From NCBI GenBank assembly GCA_045801465.1, contig JBJMSU010000156.1:1-10360 (forward strand): a stretch of DNA of 10,360 nucleotides. The letters are read 5' to 3'. The DNA comes from DATFWC01 sp045801465 (GTDB lineage: Bacteria > Pseudomonadota > Alphaproteobacteria > Rhizobiales > Xanthobacteraceae). Below are positions 1 through 6,354 of this stretch, in pieces (the stretch's first letter is position 1; every line of letters begins with the position of its first letter). The notes under the pieces are model-generated. The model saw only the letters and a list, made by a program, of their open reading frames with translations, was not told where the DNA came from and ran no database searches. The position numbers were made by a program, and so were the translations under genes.

Positions 1-959
1 GAGATGCCGGCCTTGTGGATGATCGGCACCCACTTGTCGATTTCCGATTTGAGATTCGCGCGCAAGGCCGCTGGCGTCGCGCGCTCCGCCGCCACCGTCT
101 CGGCGCCCGCCATGGCGAGGCGGTTCTTCACCTCGGGCTCCTTGAGCGCCTCGCGTAAGCCCGCCGAGAGCTTCTCGATCACCGGCTGCGGCGTGGCCTT
201 GGGCGCGTACATGCCGAACCAGACGGTGATTTCGACTCCCGGCAGGCCCGCTTCGGCGGCGGTCGGCAGGTCGGGCGCCACCGCGAGCCTCGCCTTTGTG
301 GTGGTCGCAAAAGCCTTGATCAGACCGGCATTGACCGGCTGGAGAACGTTGAGGGTCTGGTCGCACATGAAATCGAACTGGCCGCCGATCAGGTCGTTGA
401 GCGCAGGGCCCGTGCCCTTGTAGGGGATGCTTGTCACCGTCGTTCCGATTGCGTTGAAGAACAACAGCCCGCACAGGTGCGAGGCCGACCCGATGCCGGC
501 GTGTCCATGCGTCACCTGGGTATTGTTCGCCTTCACGTAGGCGATGAAATCCCGGAGATTGTCGGCCGGGAAATTCTTCTTCGCCACGAGCGCCATGGGC
601 GACTCGGCGATCAGCCCGATCGGCTCGAAATCCCTGACGGCATCGTAGCGGAGATTGCGATAGAGCGCCGTGTTGGCGGCATGGCCGAAGTGCATCACCA
701 GCAGCGAGTGGCCATCGGGCGGCGCCGCCGCGATCTTGGCGGTGCCGACCGTGCCGCCTGCACCCGCGGTGTTTTCGACCATGAATTGCGAGCCCAGCAC
801 CTTGCTCATGCCCTGGCCAATGATGCGGGTGATCGTGTCTCCCGGCCCGCCCGCCGCATAGGGCATCATCAGCGTCACCGGCCGCGAGGGAAACTCCTGT
901 GCGGCTGCCGGCATCGACACCACGCCCAGGCCGGCAATTGCCAGCATGATCTTGAACAT
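1..959 (-). CDS. Bug/TctC-family tripartite tricarboxylate transporter substrate-binding protein (3' end cut by window)
   Basis: Periplasmic solute receptor of the Bug (TctC) family, which binds carboxylates and similar small organic ligands for TctAB-type transport or for sensing. Reading the minus strand from ATG at 957-959 gives 319 open codons to the window edge. Family members run about 320-330 residues, so only a few are missing. Residues 1-20 form a signal peptide ending in PAAA before QEFPSRPV. Family hallmarks follow: YAAGGPGD (34-41), VENTAGAGGT (61-70), PPDGHSLLV (80-88), IPYKGTGP (178-185), LPTAAEAGLPG (231-241) and YAPKATP (251-257). Cys163 and Cys199 match a Cys pair in the paralogue at 4783-5754 and could form a disulfide. 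A GAGGGG Shine-Dalgarno lies just upstream of the start. The gene diverges from the ABC-type binding protein at 1105. No TctA or TctB is in view, and the ligand is unknown. Confidence 0.93.
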   Translation of the reverse strand, partial: MFKIMLAIAGLGVVSMPAAAQEFPSRPVTLMMPYAAGGPGDTITRIIGQGMSKVLGSQFMVENTAGAGGTVGTAKIAAAPPDGHSLLVMHFGHAANTALYRNLRYDAVRDFEPIGLIAESPMALVAKKNFPADNLRDFIAYVKANNTQVTHGHAGIGSASHLCGLLFFNAIGTTVTSIPYKGTGPALNDLIGGQFDFMCDQTLNVLQPVNAGLIKAFATTTKARLAVAPDLPTAAEAGLPGVEITVWFGMYAPKATPQPVIEKLSAGLREALKEPEVKNRLAMAGAETVAAERATPAALRANLKSEIDKWVPIIHKAGI

Positions 960-1104
960 CGGCTTCCCCTCGCTTCTGTTCGGCTTTGAATTCCGGCAGC
1001 CGTTCCACAGCGGCCCGGCTCGACGATTTCAGCCATCCGAGTACACTCGGTCGGATCAGTCAATCGCTCCAAGGGGCCGCGGAAACACGCCAGGGGAGGA
1101 CGCC
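960..1104. promoter_or_regulatory. Divergent intergenic region with a nested palindrome (candidate operator)
   Basis: This 145-bp gap separates two divergent binding-protein genes and so must hold both start regions. Bases 1037-1050 read CCGAGTACACTCGG, a perfect 6-bp inverted repeat around a 2-base centre. A second pair, ATCCGA (1035-1040) and TCGGAT (1051-1056), is nested with it. The placement suits an operator for a regulator acting on one or both genes, but no regulator gene is adjacent and no convincing -35/-10 pair was found. A transcript hairpin is the alternative. The palindrome is seen directly; its role is inferred. Confidence 0.35.
1093..1100 (+). promoter_or_regulatory. Ribosome binding site that sets the start at 1105
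   Basis: GGGGAGGA lies 4 bases before the ATG at 1105-1107, which is a tight but strong Shine-Dalgarno. It favours this start over the in-frame ATG at 946. Starting at 946 would add 53 residues running back through the divergent promoter region and would bury the signal peptide. Confidence 0.7.
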
Positions 1105-2106
1105 ATGCGAATATGGGTGGGACTTTGTTTGGGTGGCCTTCTCGCGGCAAGCTCGCCGGCGCGCGGCGCAGAGCTCGGCGAGATCACGGTCGCGCAGCAA
1201 TACGGCGTGAGCTTCCTGCCGCTGATGCTGATGGAGCATCAGGGCCTGGTCGAGAAGCACGCCATGACTCTCGGCATCAAACTGAAGGCCAACTGGATCA
1301 AGGTGGCGGGACCGAGCGTCATGAACGACGGTCTCCTGTCCGGCACCATGCACATCGTCTCGCAGGGCGCACCGTCGTTGATCACGCTGTGGGACAAGAC
1401 CCGCGACGGCATCGGGGTCAAGGGGATGTCGGCGCTGACCACCTACCCGCTCTACCTCGTCTCGCGCAATCCGGAAGTGCGCACCATCAAGGACCTCAGC
1501 GAGAAGGACAAGATCGCGGTTCCCTCCATCAAGATTTCCACCCAGGCGATCATGCTGCAGATGGCGGCGGCCGAGATCTGGGGCGAGAAGGAGTACGCCA
1601 GGCTCGATCCGCTGACGGTGTCGCTGTCGCATCCCGACGCCGTGCTGGCGCTCACCAATAACGCTGGCGGCGTGAATGCCCACTTTGCCACCTCGCCGTT
1701 CTACGAGCAGGAGATGAAACTGCCCGGTGCGCATCTGATCACGACCAACTACGACATCCTGGGCGGACCGGCGACAGCCTTGCTGATCACCACCACGACC
1801 AAGTTCCGTCAGGCCAATCCCAACGTCACGCAGGCCTTCTACAACGCCATGAAAGAGGCGGTCAGGATCATCAACGACGACAAGCGCGCCGCCGCGAAGC
1901 TCTATCTCGAGCTCGCTAACGACAGGAAGAACTCGGTCGACGACATCCTGGCCATCATCAGCGACAAGGACTACGCGTTCACGCTGCAGCCGCAGAAAGT
2001 GCTCAAGACCGCCGAGTTCATGGCGAAGATCGGCACGGTCAAACAGCCGCCGAAAGTGATCACCGACCTGTTCTTTCCAGAATTCCTGCAGCTCAGCGGC
2101 GATTAG
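1105..2106 (+). CDS. ABC transporter substrate-binding protein, NMT1/SsuA-like
   Basis: Predicted periplasmic solute-binding protein of the NMT1/THI5-SsuA type, a family that captures taurine, aliphatic sulfonates, nitrate, pyrimidine-like and aromatic compounds for ABC importers. It has 333 residues, usual for the family. Residues 1-22 look like a signal peptide (hydrophobic run, then SSPARGA before ELGEITVA). The mature protein opens with the typical first strand ITVAQQYG (27-34), followed by SFLPLMLMEHQGLVEKH, the helix that precedes the ligand cleft. Later come SGTMHIVSQGAPSLI (79-93) and YPLYLVSRNPEVRTIKDLS (114-132), as in relatives. No permease or ATPase gene is in the window, so its membrane partners lie elsewhere or are shared. 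The AtuA-family gene starts 8 bases after the stop, suggesting co-transcription and a role in supplying or sensing that pathway's substrate. The exact ligand cannot be told. Confidence 0.88.
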   Translation: MRIWVGLCLGGLLAASSPARGAELGEITVAQQYGVSFLPLMLMEHQGLVEKHAMTLGIKLKANWIKVAGPSVMNDGLLSGTMHIVSQGAPSLITLWDKTRDGIGVKGMSALTTYPLYLVSRNPEVRTIKDLSEKDKIAVPSIKISTQAIMLQMAAAEIWGEKEYARLDPLTVSLSHPDAVLALTNNAGGVNAHFATSPFYEQEMKLPGAHLITTNYDILGGPATALLITTTTKFRQANPNVTQAFYNAMKEAVRIINDDKRAAAKLYLELANDRKNSVDDILAIISDKDYAFTLQPQKVLKTAEFMAKIGTVKQPPKVITDLFFPEFLQLSGD

Positions 2107-2114
2107 TTTTCGGC

Positions 2115-3440
2115 ATGAAGACCACCGTGCGGGTCGGATGCGGAGCCGGCTTTGCCGGCGATCGCCTCGAGCCGGCGCTCGTTCTCGCCGAGCACGGCGC
2201 GCTCGATTACCTCGTTCTCGAATGCCTGGGAGAACGCACTGTCGCGCTCGCCCAGTTGCGCCGGCTGCACGATCCCGAGGCCGGTTACGATCCCATGCTG
2301 GAGCGTCGCATGGACGGCCTGCTGCCGGCGATCGAGCGCAACGGCATCCGCCTCGTGACCAACATGGGCGCCGCCAACCCGGCCGCCGCAGCGGCGCGGA
2401 TCGCCACCATGGCCAAGCGCAAAGGCCTCGCACTCAAAGTCGCGGCCGTGCTCGGCGACGACGTGCTCGACCGCCTCGATGGCGACGCACCGTGTCTCGA
2501 GACCGGGGCGCCGCTCAGGAGCTTCGGCGCGCTTGTCTCCGCCAATACCTATCTCGGCGTCGACGCAATTCTGCCGGCGCTGCAGCAGGACGTCGACGTC
2601 ATCGTCACCGGTCGCGCCGCCGATCCATCGCTCTTCCTTGCGCCCCTGGTGCATGAATTCGGCTGGCGTCTCGACGACTACGACCGGCTCGCGCGCGGCA
2701 CCGTGGTCGGGCACCTGCTCGAATGCGGCGGGCAGTTGACCGGCGGCTATTATGCCGACCCAGGCGTCAAGGACGTGCCGGGCCTGGCCAACCTCGGTTT
2801 CCCGTTCGCCGATGTCGATTCCGACGGCAACGCGCGCTTCGCTAAAGTTAAGGGGACCGGCGGCATCATCAATCGCGCCACCGCGACCGAGCAGCTTCTC
2901 TACGAAGTCACCGATCCGTTCGGCTACGAGACCCCGGACGTGACGGCGGACTTCTCCACCGCCGAATTGAACGATCTCGGCCACGACGTCGTGACGGTGA
3001 GCGGCGCGCGCGGCAAGCCGCGCCCGCAGCGGCTCAAGGTCAGCGTCGGCTATCGCGCCGGCTTCCTCGGCGAGGGCGAGATCGGCTATGCGGGCGAGAA
3101 CTGCGTGGCGCGCGCCGAGCTGGGCGGCGACATCGTGCGCGAGCGGCTTGCCAACCGGTTTCCCGAGATCCGCGTCGATGTGATCGGCATGACGTCGCTG
3201 CATCGGCAGCCGTTGGGTCGGGATGCGTACCGCCCCTACGAAGTCCGCCTGCGCGTCGCGGCGCGATCGCCCGACCGCGACACCGCGCGCCTGGTCGGCG
3301 AGGAAGTCGAGGCGCTGTTCACCAACGGCCCTGCCGGCGGCGGCGGCGTGCGCAAGGCGACGGTCGAGCAGGTCGGCATCGTCTCGTGCCTGGTGCCGCG
3401 CGACAGCGTCAAAACCGAAATCCTGGTTTTCGAGGCGTGA
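2115..3440 (+). CDS. AtuA-family protein (DUF1446), main domain
   Basis: Member of the AtuA/DUF1446 family. AtuA is encoded in the Pseudomonas cluster for acyclic terpene (citronellol/geraniol) breakdown, but the biochemical role of the family is not settled. The 441-residue product starts with VGCGAGFAGDRLEPA (7-21) and DYLVLECLGERT (31-42), the usual N-terminal signatures. It continues with TNMGAANPAAAAARI (82-96), VTGRAADPSLFLAPL (164-178), GHLLECGGQLTGGYY (199-213) and KGTGGIINRATATEQLLYEV (246-265). It is probably cytoplasmic, as no signal peptide is seen. Relatives may carry a C-terminal ferredoxin-fold domain in the same chain; here that domain is encoded separately at 3564-3875. Only 8 bases separate the start from the preceding stop and no strong Shine-Dalgarno is visible, so translation may depend on coupling. 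The family call is secure; its substrate is not known. Confidence 0.9.
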   Translation: MKTTVRVGCGAGFAGDRLEPALVLAEHGALDYLVLECLGERTVALAQLRRLHDPEAGYDPMLERRMDGLLPAIERNGIRLVTNMGAANPAAAAARIATMAKRKGLALKVAAVLGDDVLDRLDGDAPCLETGAPLRSFGALVSANTYLGVDAILPALQQDVDVIVTGRAADPSLFLAPLVHEFGWRLDDYDRLARGTVVGHLLECGGQLTGGYYADPGVKDVPGLANLGFPFADVDSDGNARFAKVKGTGGIINRATATEQLLYEVTDPFGYETPDVTADFSTAELNDLGHDVVTVSGARGKPRPQRLKVSVGYRAGFLGEGEIGYAGENCVARAELGGDIVRERLANRFPEIRVDVIGMTSLHRQPLGRDAYRPYEVRLRVAARSPDRDTARLVGEEVEALFTNGPAGGGGVRKATVEQVGIVSCLVPRDSVKTEILVFEA

Positions 3441-3444
3441 GATG

Positions 3445-3546
3445 ATGGTCGCAGTCGTTCCCGCGCCAGCGGGAATCCATGGCCACCATCTTGCGATATT
3501 TCTCGGGGCAGAGGTCATGGGTCCCCGCCTTCGCGGGGACGACCAC
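3445..3546. repeat. Inverted pair of REP-like palindromic elements (BIME-like)
   Basis: Two hairpin elements face each other between the two AtuA-related genes. The left one has stem TTCCCGC/GCGGGAA (3458-3464 with 3469-3475) and a 4-base loop. The right one has stem GTCCCCGC/GCGGGGAC (3521-3528 with 3533-3540) and a 4-base loop. Read on opposite strands the copies share GTCGT(T/C)CCCGC and a following CCATG, so they are the same element inverted. One stem pair is T-A in one copy and C-G in the other, and the next outer pair is G-U against G-C, so pairing is kept despite base change. Related extragenic palindromes are common in alphaproteobacterial genomes. Within an operon they may stabilise the upstream message or weaken downstream expression; that role is inferred. 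Confidence 0.82.
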
Positions 3547-3563
3547 ACCGACGGAAACGTTAG

Positions 3564-3875
3564 ATGGCCAAGCTGTACGAGCTCGCCCATTGCCGCGCCG
3601 GCGACAAGGGCAATACCACGATCCTGTCGCTGATTGCCTATCGGCCTGAGGATTTCCCGCTGCTGCGCGACAAGGTGACAGTCGGCGCCGTGAAGCGTCA
3701 TCTCGCGGAAATCGTGCGCGGCGAACTCACCCGCTACGAGCTGCCGCACCTGTGGGCGCTGCAGTTCGTCGGCCGTGACGCACTCGCGGGTGGTGTGACG
3801 ACGTCGCTGGCGCTCGATGCGCACGGCAAGAGTCTCAGCTCCGCACTGCTGGAGATGGAGATCGAAACCGACTAG
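3564..3875 (+). CDS. AtuA C-terminal (ferredoxin-fold) domain as a stand-alone protein
   Basis: This 103-residue protein matches the small domain found at the C-terminus of full-length AtuA proteins and also encoded as a separate gene. Its opening LYELAHCRAGDKGNTTILSL (4-23) is the signature of that domain, with the AHCRAGDKGN block most conserved. The sequence ends with HGKSLSSALLEMEI. It probably works together with the 441-residue protein upstream, as a partner subunit of the same enzyme or complex; this is inferred from known fusions. It lies 123 bases after that gene, in the same reading frame, with the hairpin pair between them. The start at 3564 directly follows an in-frame TAG, and only a weak GGAAAC is available for ribosome binding. 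Its TAG stop overlaps the TAG stop of the opposing gene within CTAG at 3872-3875. Confidence 0.85.
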   Translation: MAKLYELAHCRAGDKGNTTILSLIAYRPEDFPLLRDKVTVGAVKRHLAEIVRGELTRYELPHLWALQFVGRDALAGGVTTSLALDAHGKSLSSALLEMEIETD

Positions 3876-4786
3876 GCGGACAGGAGGCCGAGCGCGCCGA
3901 GAACCGCACGCATGTCGCTGCGCTCGCGTTGCAGATGCCGGTGCAGCGCGTCGCCGCAAAGAAACATCTCGGTCCAGAAATGCCGCGCAAGATCCGCCTT
4001 CCATTCCGCCGCCGCCGTCGCGGCGGAGAGCACCTCTTCCCAGAACGTGATCTGATCGGCTGTCAGGCCGGGCGGACCGCTCACGCCGCGCCACGATCCG
4101 ATTACGCAGTCGACCGATTGCTCGCGCCAGGTCGGCGTCGCTGCGTAGACGCCCGGCAACCGCGCCGGCGAGGAGATGGCGATGGCACGCAAGGTGCCGG
4201 CCTCGAGCTCGCGAACGGCGCTCGCCGCCGTGATGGCGCCGAGATCGGCATTGCCGGCGAGCGTGTCGGCGACCGCATCGAGCGCAGAGTCGAACACGCG
4301 GATTTTCGCCGCGCTGGTGTTTGCACCGGCATGACGGATCACGGTCGCGACCGCGACGTGGTTCGAATTGCCGAGCGAGGTCGAGAGCGCGACCGTAACG
4401 CCTCCGGCATTTTTTGTCAGGCGGCGCAGGAGATCGGCGCCGCTGGCAATCGCCGAACCGGCCGGAACCACGAACGCGATGTACTCGGTGTAGAGGATGG
4501 CGATGGCCGAAAAGTCGTCAGGGTCATCCGTGGTCACGCCCATCAAATGGTCGGCGATGGCATTGGGCGAGCTGATGCCGATGACGTGCGGATCGCCGGC
4601 ACGCGCGCGCAGCGCGGCCCACGCGGTGCGCCCGCCCTCGCCGCCGATGTTGACCACCTTCGCCGGCACGTCGATGAGCCGGTTCGCCTCGATGGCACGC
4701 AAGAGCGCGCGCGCCGAGCGGTCGAGCCCGCCGCCCGGCGGCGTTCCGGCGACAATCTCGATCTCGCGCTCAGGCCGCCAGATCAT
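3872..4786 (-). CDS. Bug/TctC-like substrate-binding protein lacking a signal peptide
   Basis: Divergent member of the Bug/TctC family, 304 residues. It starts almost where mature Bug proteins begin: EIEIVAGTPPGGGLDRSARAL (8-28) aligns with the VTLMMPYAAGGPGD region of the secreted paralogues. VPAKVVNIGGEGGRTAW (40-56) takes the place of the VENTAGAGGT block. The family-like tail FLCGDALHRHL...LGALGLL is kept. No hydrophobic leader precedes this and no earlier start was found, so as encoded it should stay in the cytoplasm. The Cys pair of the paralogues is absent from the matching region; only Cys227 and Cys277 occur. The ATG overlaps the stop of the upstream Bug gene as ATGA (4783-4786), so the two are probably translationally coupled. 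Possible roles are a cytoplasmic ligand-binding partner, a sensor, or a decaying paralogue. Family membership is clear; function is unknown. Confidence 0.85.
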   Translation of the reverse strand: MIWRPEREIEIVAGTPPGGGLDRSARALLRAIEANRLIDVPAKVVNIGGEGGRTAWAALRARAGDPHVIGISSPNAIADHLMGVTTDDPDDFSAIAILYTEYIAFVVPAGSAIASGADLLRRLTKNAGGVTVALSTSLGNSNHVAVATVIRHAGANTSAAKIRVFDSALDAVADTLAGNADLGAITAASAVRELEAGTLRAIAISSPARLPGVYAATPTWREQSVDCVIGSWRGVSGPPGLTADQITFWEEVLSAATAAAEWKADLARHFWTEMFLCGDALHRHLQRERSDMRAVLGALGLLSA

Positions 4787-5754
4787 TGTGTCGCGCGTTT
4801 CACGCCACCGAGCACCTTGGCCCAGAGATCGATCTCCTGGCGCATGAAGTCGTCGAAATAGCCGGGCGAGCGCTGGGCCGGCGGCACGACGGCATACCCG
4901 AGATCGGCGAAGCGCTTCACGACGATTGGGTCGTCCATCGCCGCCGCGAGTGCCTGATTGAGCTTCTGGATCACCGGCGCAGGCGTGGCCTTGGGCGCCG
5001 ACAGCCCGTACCAGACGGTCAGCTTGAAATCCGGCAGGCCGGCTTCCGCCGTGGTCGGCACGTTCGGCAACATGGGGGAGCGTTGCTCGCCCGTCACCGC
5101 ATAGGCCTTGAGATTACCAGCCTTGGCATGCTCGACGATGTTGACGATCTGATTGCACAGGAAATCGACCTGGCCGGCGACGATGTCCTGGGTGGCCTGC
5201 GGCGTGCCGCGATAGGTCACGACTGTCGGCTTCACGCCGATCAGCGACTTGAACACCGAGCAGCCGAGATTGGATACCGAGCCGACGCCGGCGTCGGCTT
5301 CGGTCACCTTCTGCTCGTTCGCTTTCAGGTAGGCGATCATCTCGGCGAGCGTATTGGGTGGAAAATCGCGCTTCGCCACCACGACGACGGGCGTAGTGTT
5401 GATCAACCCGACGCTTTCGAAATCCGTCGCGCGGTAGGGCGGATTGGCGTAGAGCTGCTCGACGGCCGCGTGCGTGCCGGATCCGGAAATTCCCAGGACG
5501 TACCCGTCTGGCGCGGCCTTGGCGACGCGGTTGGTGCCGATGGTCCCGCCGGCCCCGGTTACGTTCTCGACAATCACCTGCTGGCCGAGCACCTTCGACA
5601 TCGGCGCGGCGATGAGGCGCGCCACCGTATCGGACGGCCCGCCGGCCTGGAACGGCCCAACGATGGTGACGTAGCGATTTGGGAAATCGTCCGCACGTGC
5701 GCCCGCCGCACAGGCGAGAAACACCGCCGCGAGTAGAACCAACCATTTCGACAT
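4783..5754 (-). CDS. Bug/TctC-family tripartite tricarboxylate transporter substrate-binding protein
   Basis: Complete 323-residue periplasmic receptor of the Bug/TctC family. Residues 1-21 are a signal peptide (Lys3, hydrophobic run, GARA before DDFPNRYV). The family landmarks are FQAGGPSDTVARL (35-47), VENVTGAGGTIGTNRVA (62-78), APDGYVLGISGSG (81-93), YRGTPQATQDIVAGQVDFLC (181-200), VPTTAEAGLPDF (232-243) and APKATPAPVI (253-262). Cys165 and Cys200 match Cys163 and Cys199 of the protein at 1-959, which is a clear paralogue. It is the first gene of a two-gene unit with the signal-less Bug protein downstream. A good Shine-Dalgarno supports the start. No membrane subunits TctA or TctB are present here; such orphan receptors are frequent in bacteria with expanded Bug families. 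The ligand cannot be predicted. Confidence 0.95.
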   Translation of the reverse strand: MSKWLVLLAAVFLACAAGARADDFPNRYVTIVGPFQAGGPSDTVARLIAAPMSKVLGQQVIVENVTGAGGTIGTNRVAKAAPDGYVLGISGSGTHAAVEQLYANPPYRATDFESVGLINTTPVVVVAKRDFPPNTLAEMIAYLKANEQKVTEADAGVGSVSNLGCSVFKSLIGVKPTVVTYRGTPQATQDIVAGQVDFLCNQIVNIVEHAKAGNLKAYAVTGEQRSPMLPNVPTTAEAGLPDFKLTVWYGLSAPKATPAPVIQKLNQALAAAMDDPIVVKRFADLGYAVVPPAQRSPGYFDDFMRQEIDLWAKVLGGVKRATQ

Positions 5755-5936
5755 GGCTTTCTCCTAAAAGCGCACCGACCTGCCCGTGGCGCCGCCAAGA
5801 GCGAAGTATGCTCCAGAAAATGCTGGCGTGGTGCACGTTCTTGACGGTGAGCCGTAGCAGTCCCAGATCAGGTCGGGGCCAAGCGTTCGCCGCAACATGC
5901 GCTCGATCGGAACGCCGGAACAGAAAGGCCCCAGTT
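5755..5936. promoter_or_regulatory. Divergent intergenic region between the Bug operon and the membrane-protein gene
   Basis: This 182-bp stretch holds the start regions of two divergent genes. On the minus strand AGGAG (5761-5765) sits 6 bases before the Bug gene's ATG, a strong ribosome binding site. On the plus strand AAAGG (5924-5928) sits 8 bases before the ATG at 5937. A TTGACG at 5841-5846 could serve as a -35 for the membrane-protein gene, but no good -10 follows at the right spacing. No palindromic operator stands out. Confidence 0.45.
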
Positions 5937-6326
5937 ATGACAACCTCGAAAATGATTGCCGGCCTGATCGGCCCCACGCTTGCCGCCATCGCTGCCGCGA
6001 TGCTGCTCAACCTCGCCTCCTTCCCGGCGTTGGCGGAGCAGTTCTCCCGCGATCCCGGGCTCATCTTTCTGTCCGGCGTGCTGTTGTTCGTGGCCGGAGT
6101 GGCCATCGTGCGCGTTCACAACATCTGGGCGGGCGGTTGGCCGGTGAGCGTGACGATTCTCGGCTGGCTCGCCGTCCTCGGCGGCCTCGCGCGAATGTTC
6201 TTTCCAATCCGGCTCGCCGCATTAGCGGGCCAGATTGGCCAGAGCACCGGCTTCATCGCCGTATCGGCTGTCGTCATTCTGGCGCTCGGCGCCTTTTTGT
6301 CTTTCAAGGCCTACAGCCGCGACTGA
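5937..6326 (+). CDS. Small four-helix integral membrane protein of unknown function
   Basis: The 129-residue product is strongly hydrophobic, with four likely membrane segments at about residues 7-29, 42-60, 70-90 and 104-124. The short linkers carry the only charged stretches (EQFSRDPG, RVHNIW, the short basic FFPIR stretch, and the FKAYSRD tail). No catalytic motif is visible. It resembles small hypothetical membrane proteins of alphaproteobacteria, and no function is claimed. The ATG at 5937 was chosen because AAAGG lies 8 bases upstream and the first helix begins directly after it. The same frame stays open back to 5679, but that extension would be charged, unlike a coding leader, and would run antisense into the Bug signal-peptide region. 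The gene converges on ppx with a 28-bp gap and has no clear operon partner in the window. Confidence 0.75.
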   Translation: MTTSKMIAGLIGPTLAAIAAAMLLNLASFPALAEQFSRDPGLIFLSGVLLFVAGVAIVRVHNIWAGGWPVSVTILGWLAVLGGLARMFFPIRLAALAGQIGQSTGFIAVSAVVILALGAFLSFKAYSRD

Positions 6327-6354
6327 GCAGGCGCCAGCTCGTCACCAAGCCGGT

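Noticed and set aside
946..1104. 53-residue N-terminal extension of the NMT1-like binding protein
   Set aside because: It would hide a good signal peptide, overlap the start of the divergent gene and ignore the strong Shine-Dalgarno at 1093-1100.
2103..4094. A 663-codon open frame on the minus strand
   Set aside because: It lies antisense to the two AtuA genes and crosses the REP pair and the convergent gene end. Its product is rich in Arg, Ala, Gly and Asp with no domain, as expected for a shadow frame in GC-rich DNA, while the plus-strand products have clear family motifs.
5679..5936. 86-residue N-terminal extension of the small membrane protein
   Set aside because: It runs antisense through the Bug signal-peptide region and the promoter gap, and its composition is unlike a membrane or export leader.
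6325..6340. Inverted repeat GAGCAGGCGCCAGCTC between the convergent genes, considered as a terminator
   Set aside because: It has a central mismatch pair, almost no loop and no T-run on either side, so a terminator call is not supported.
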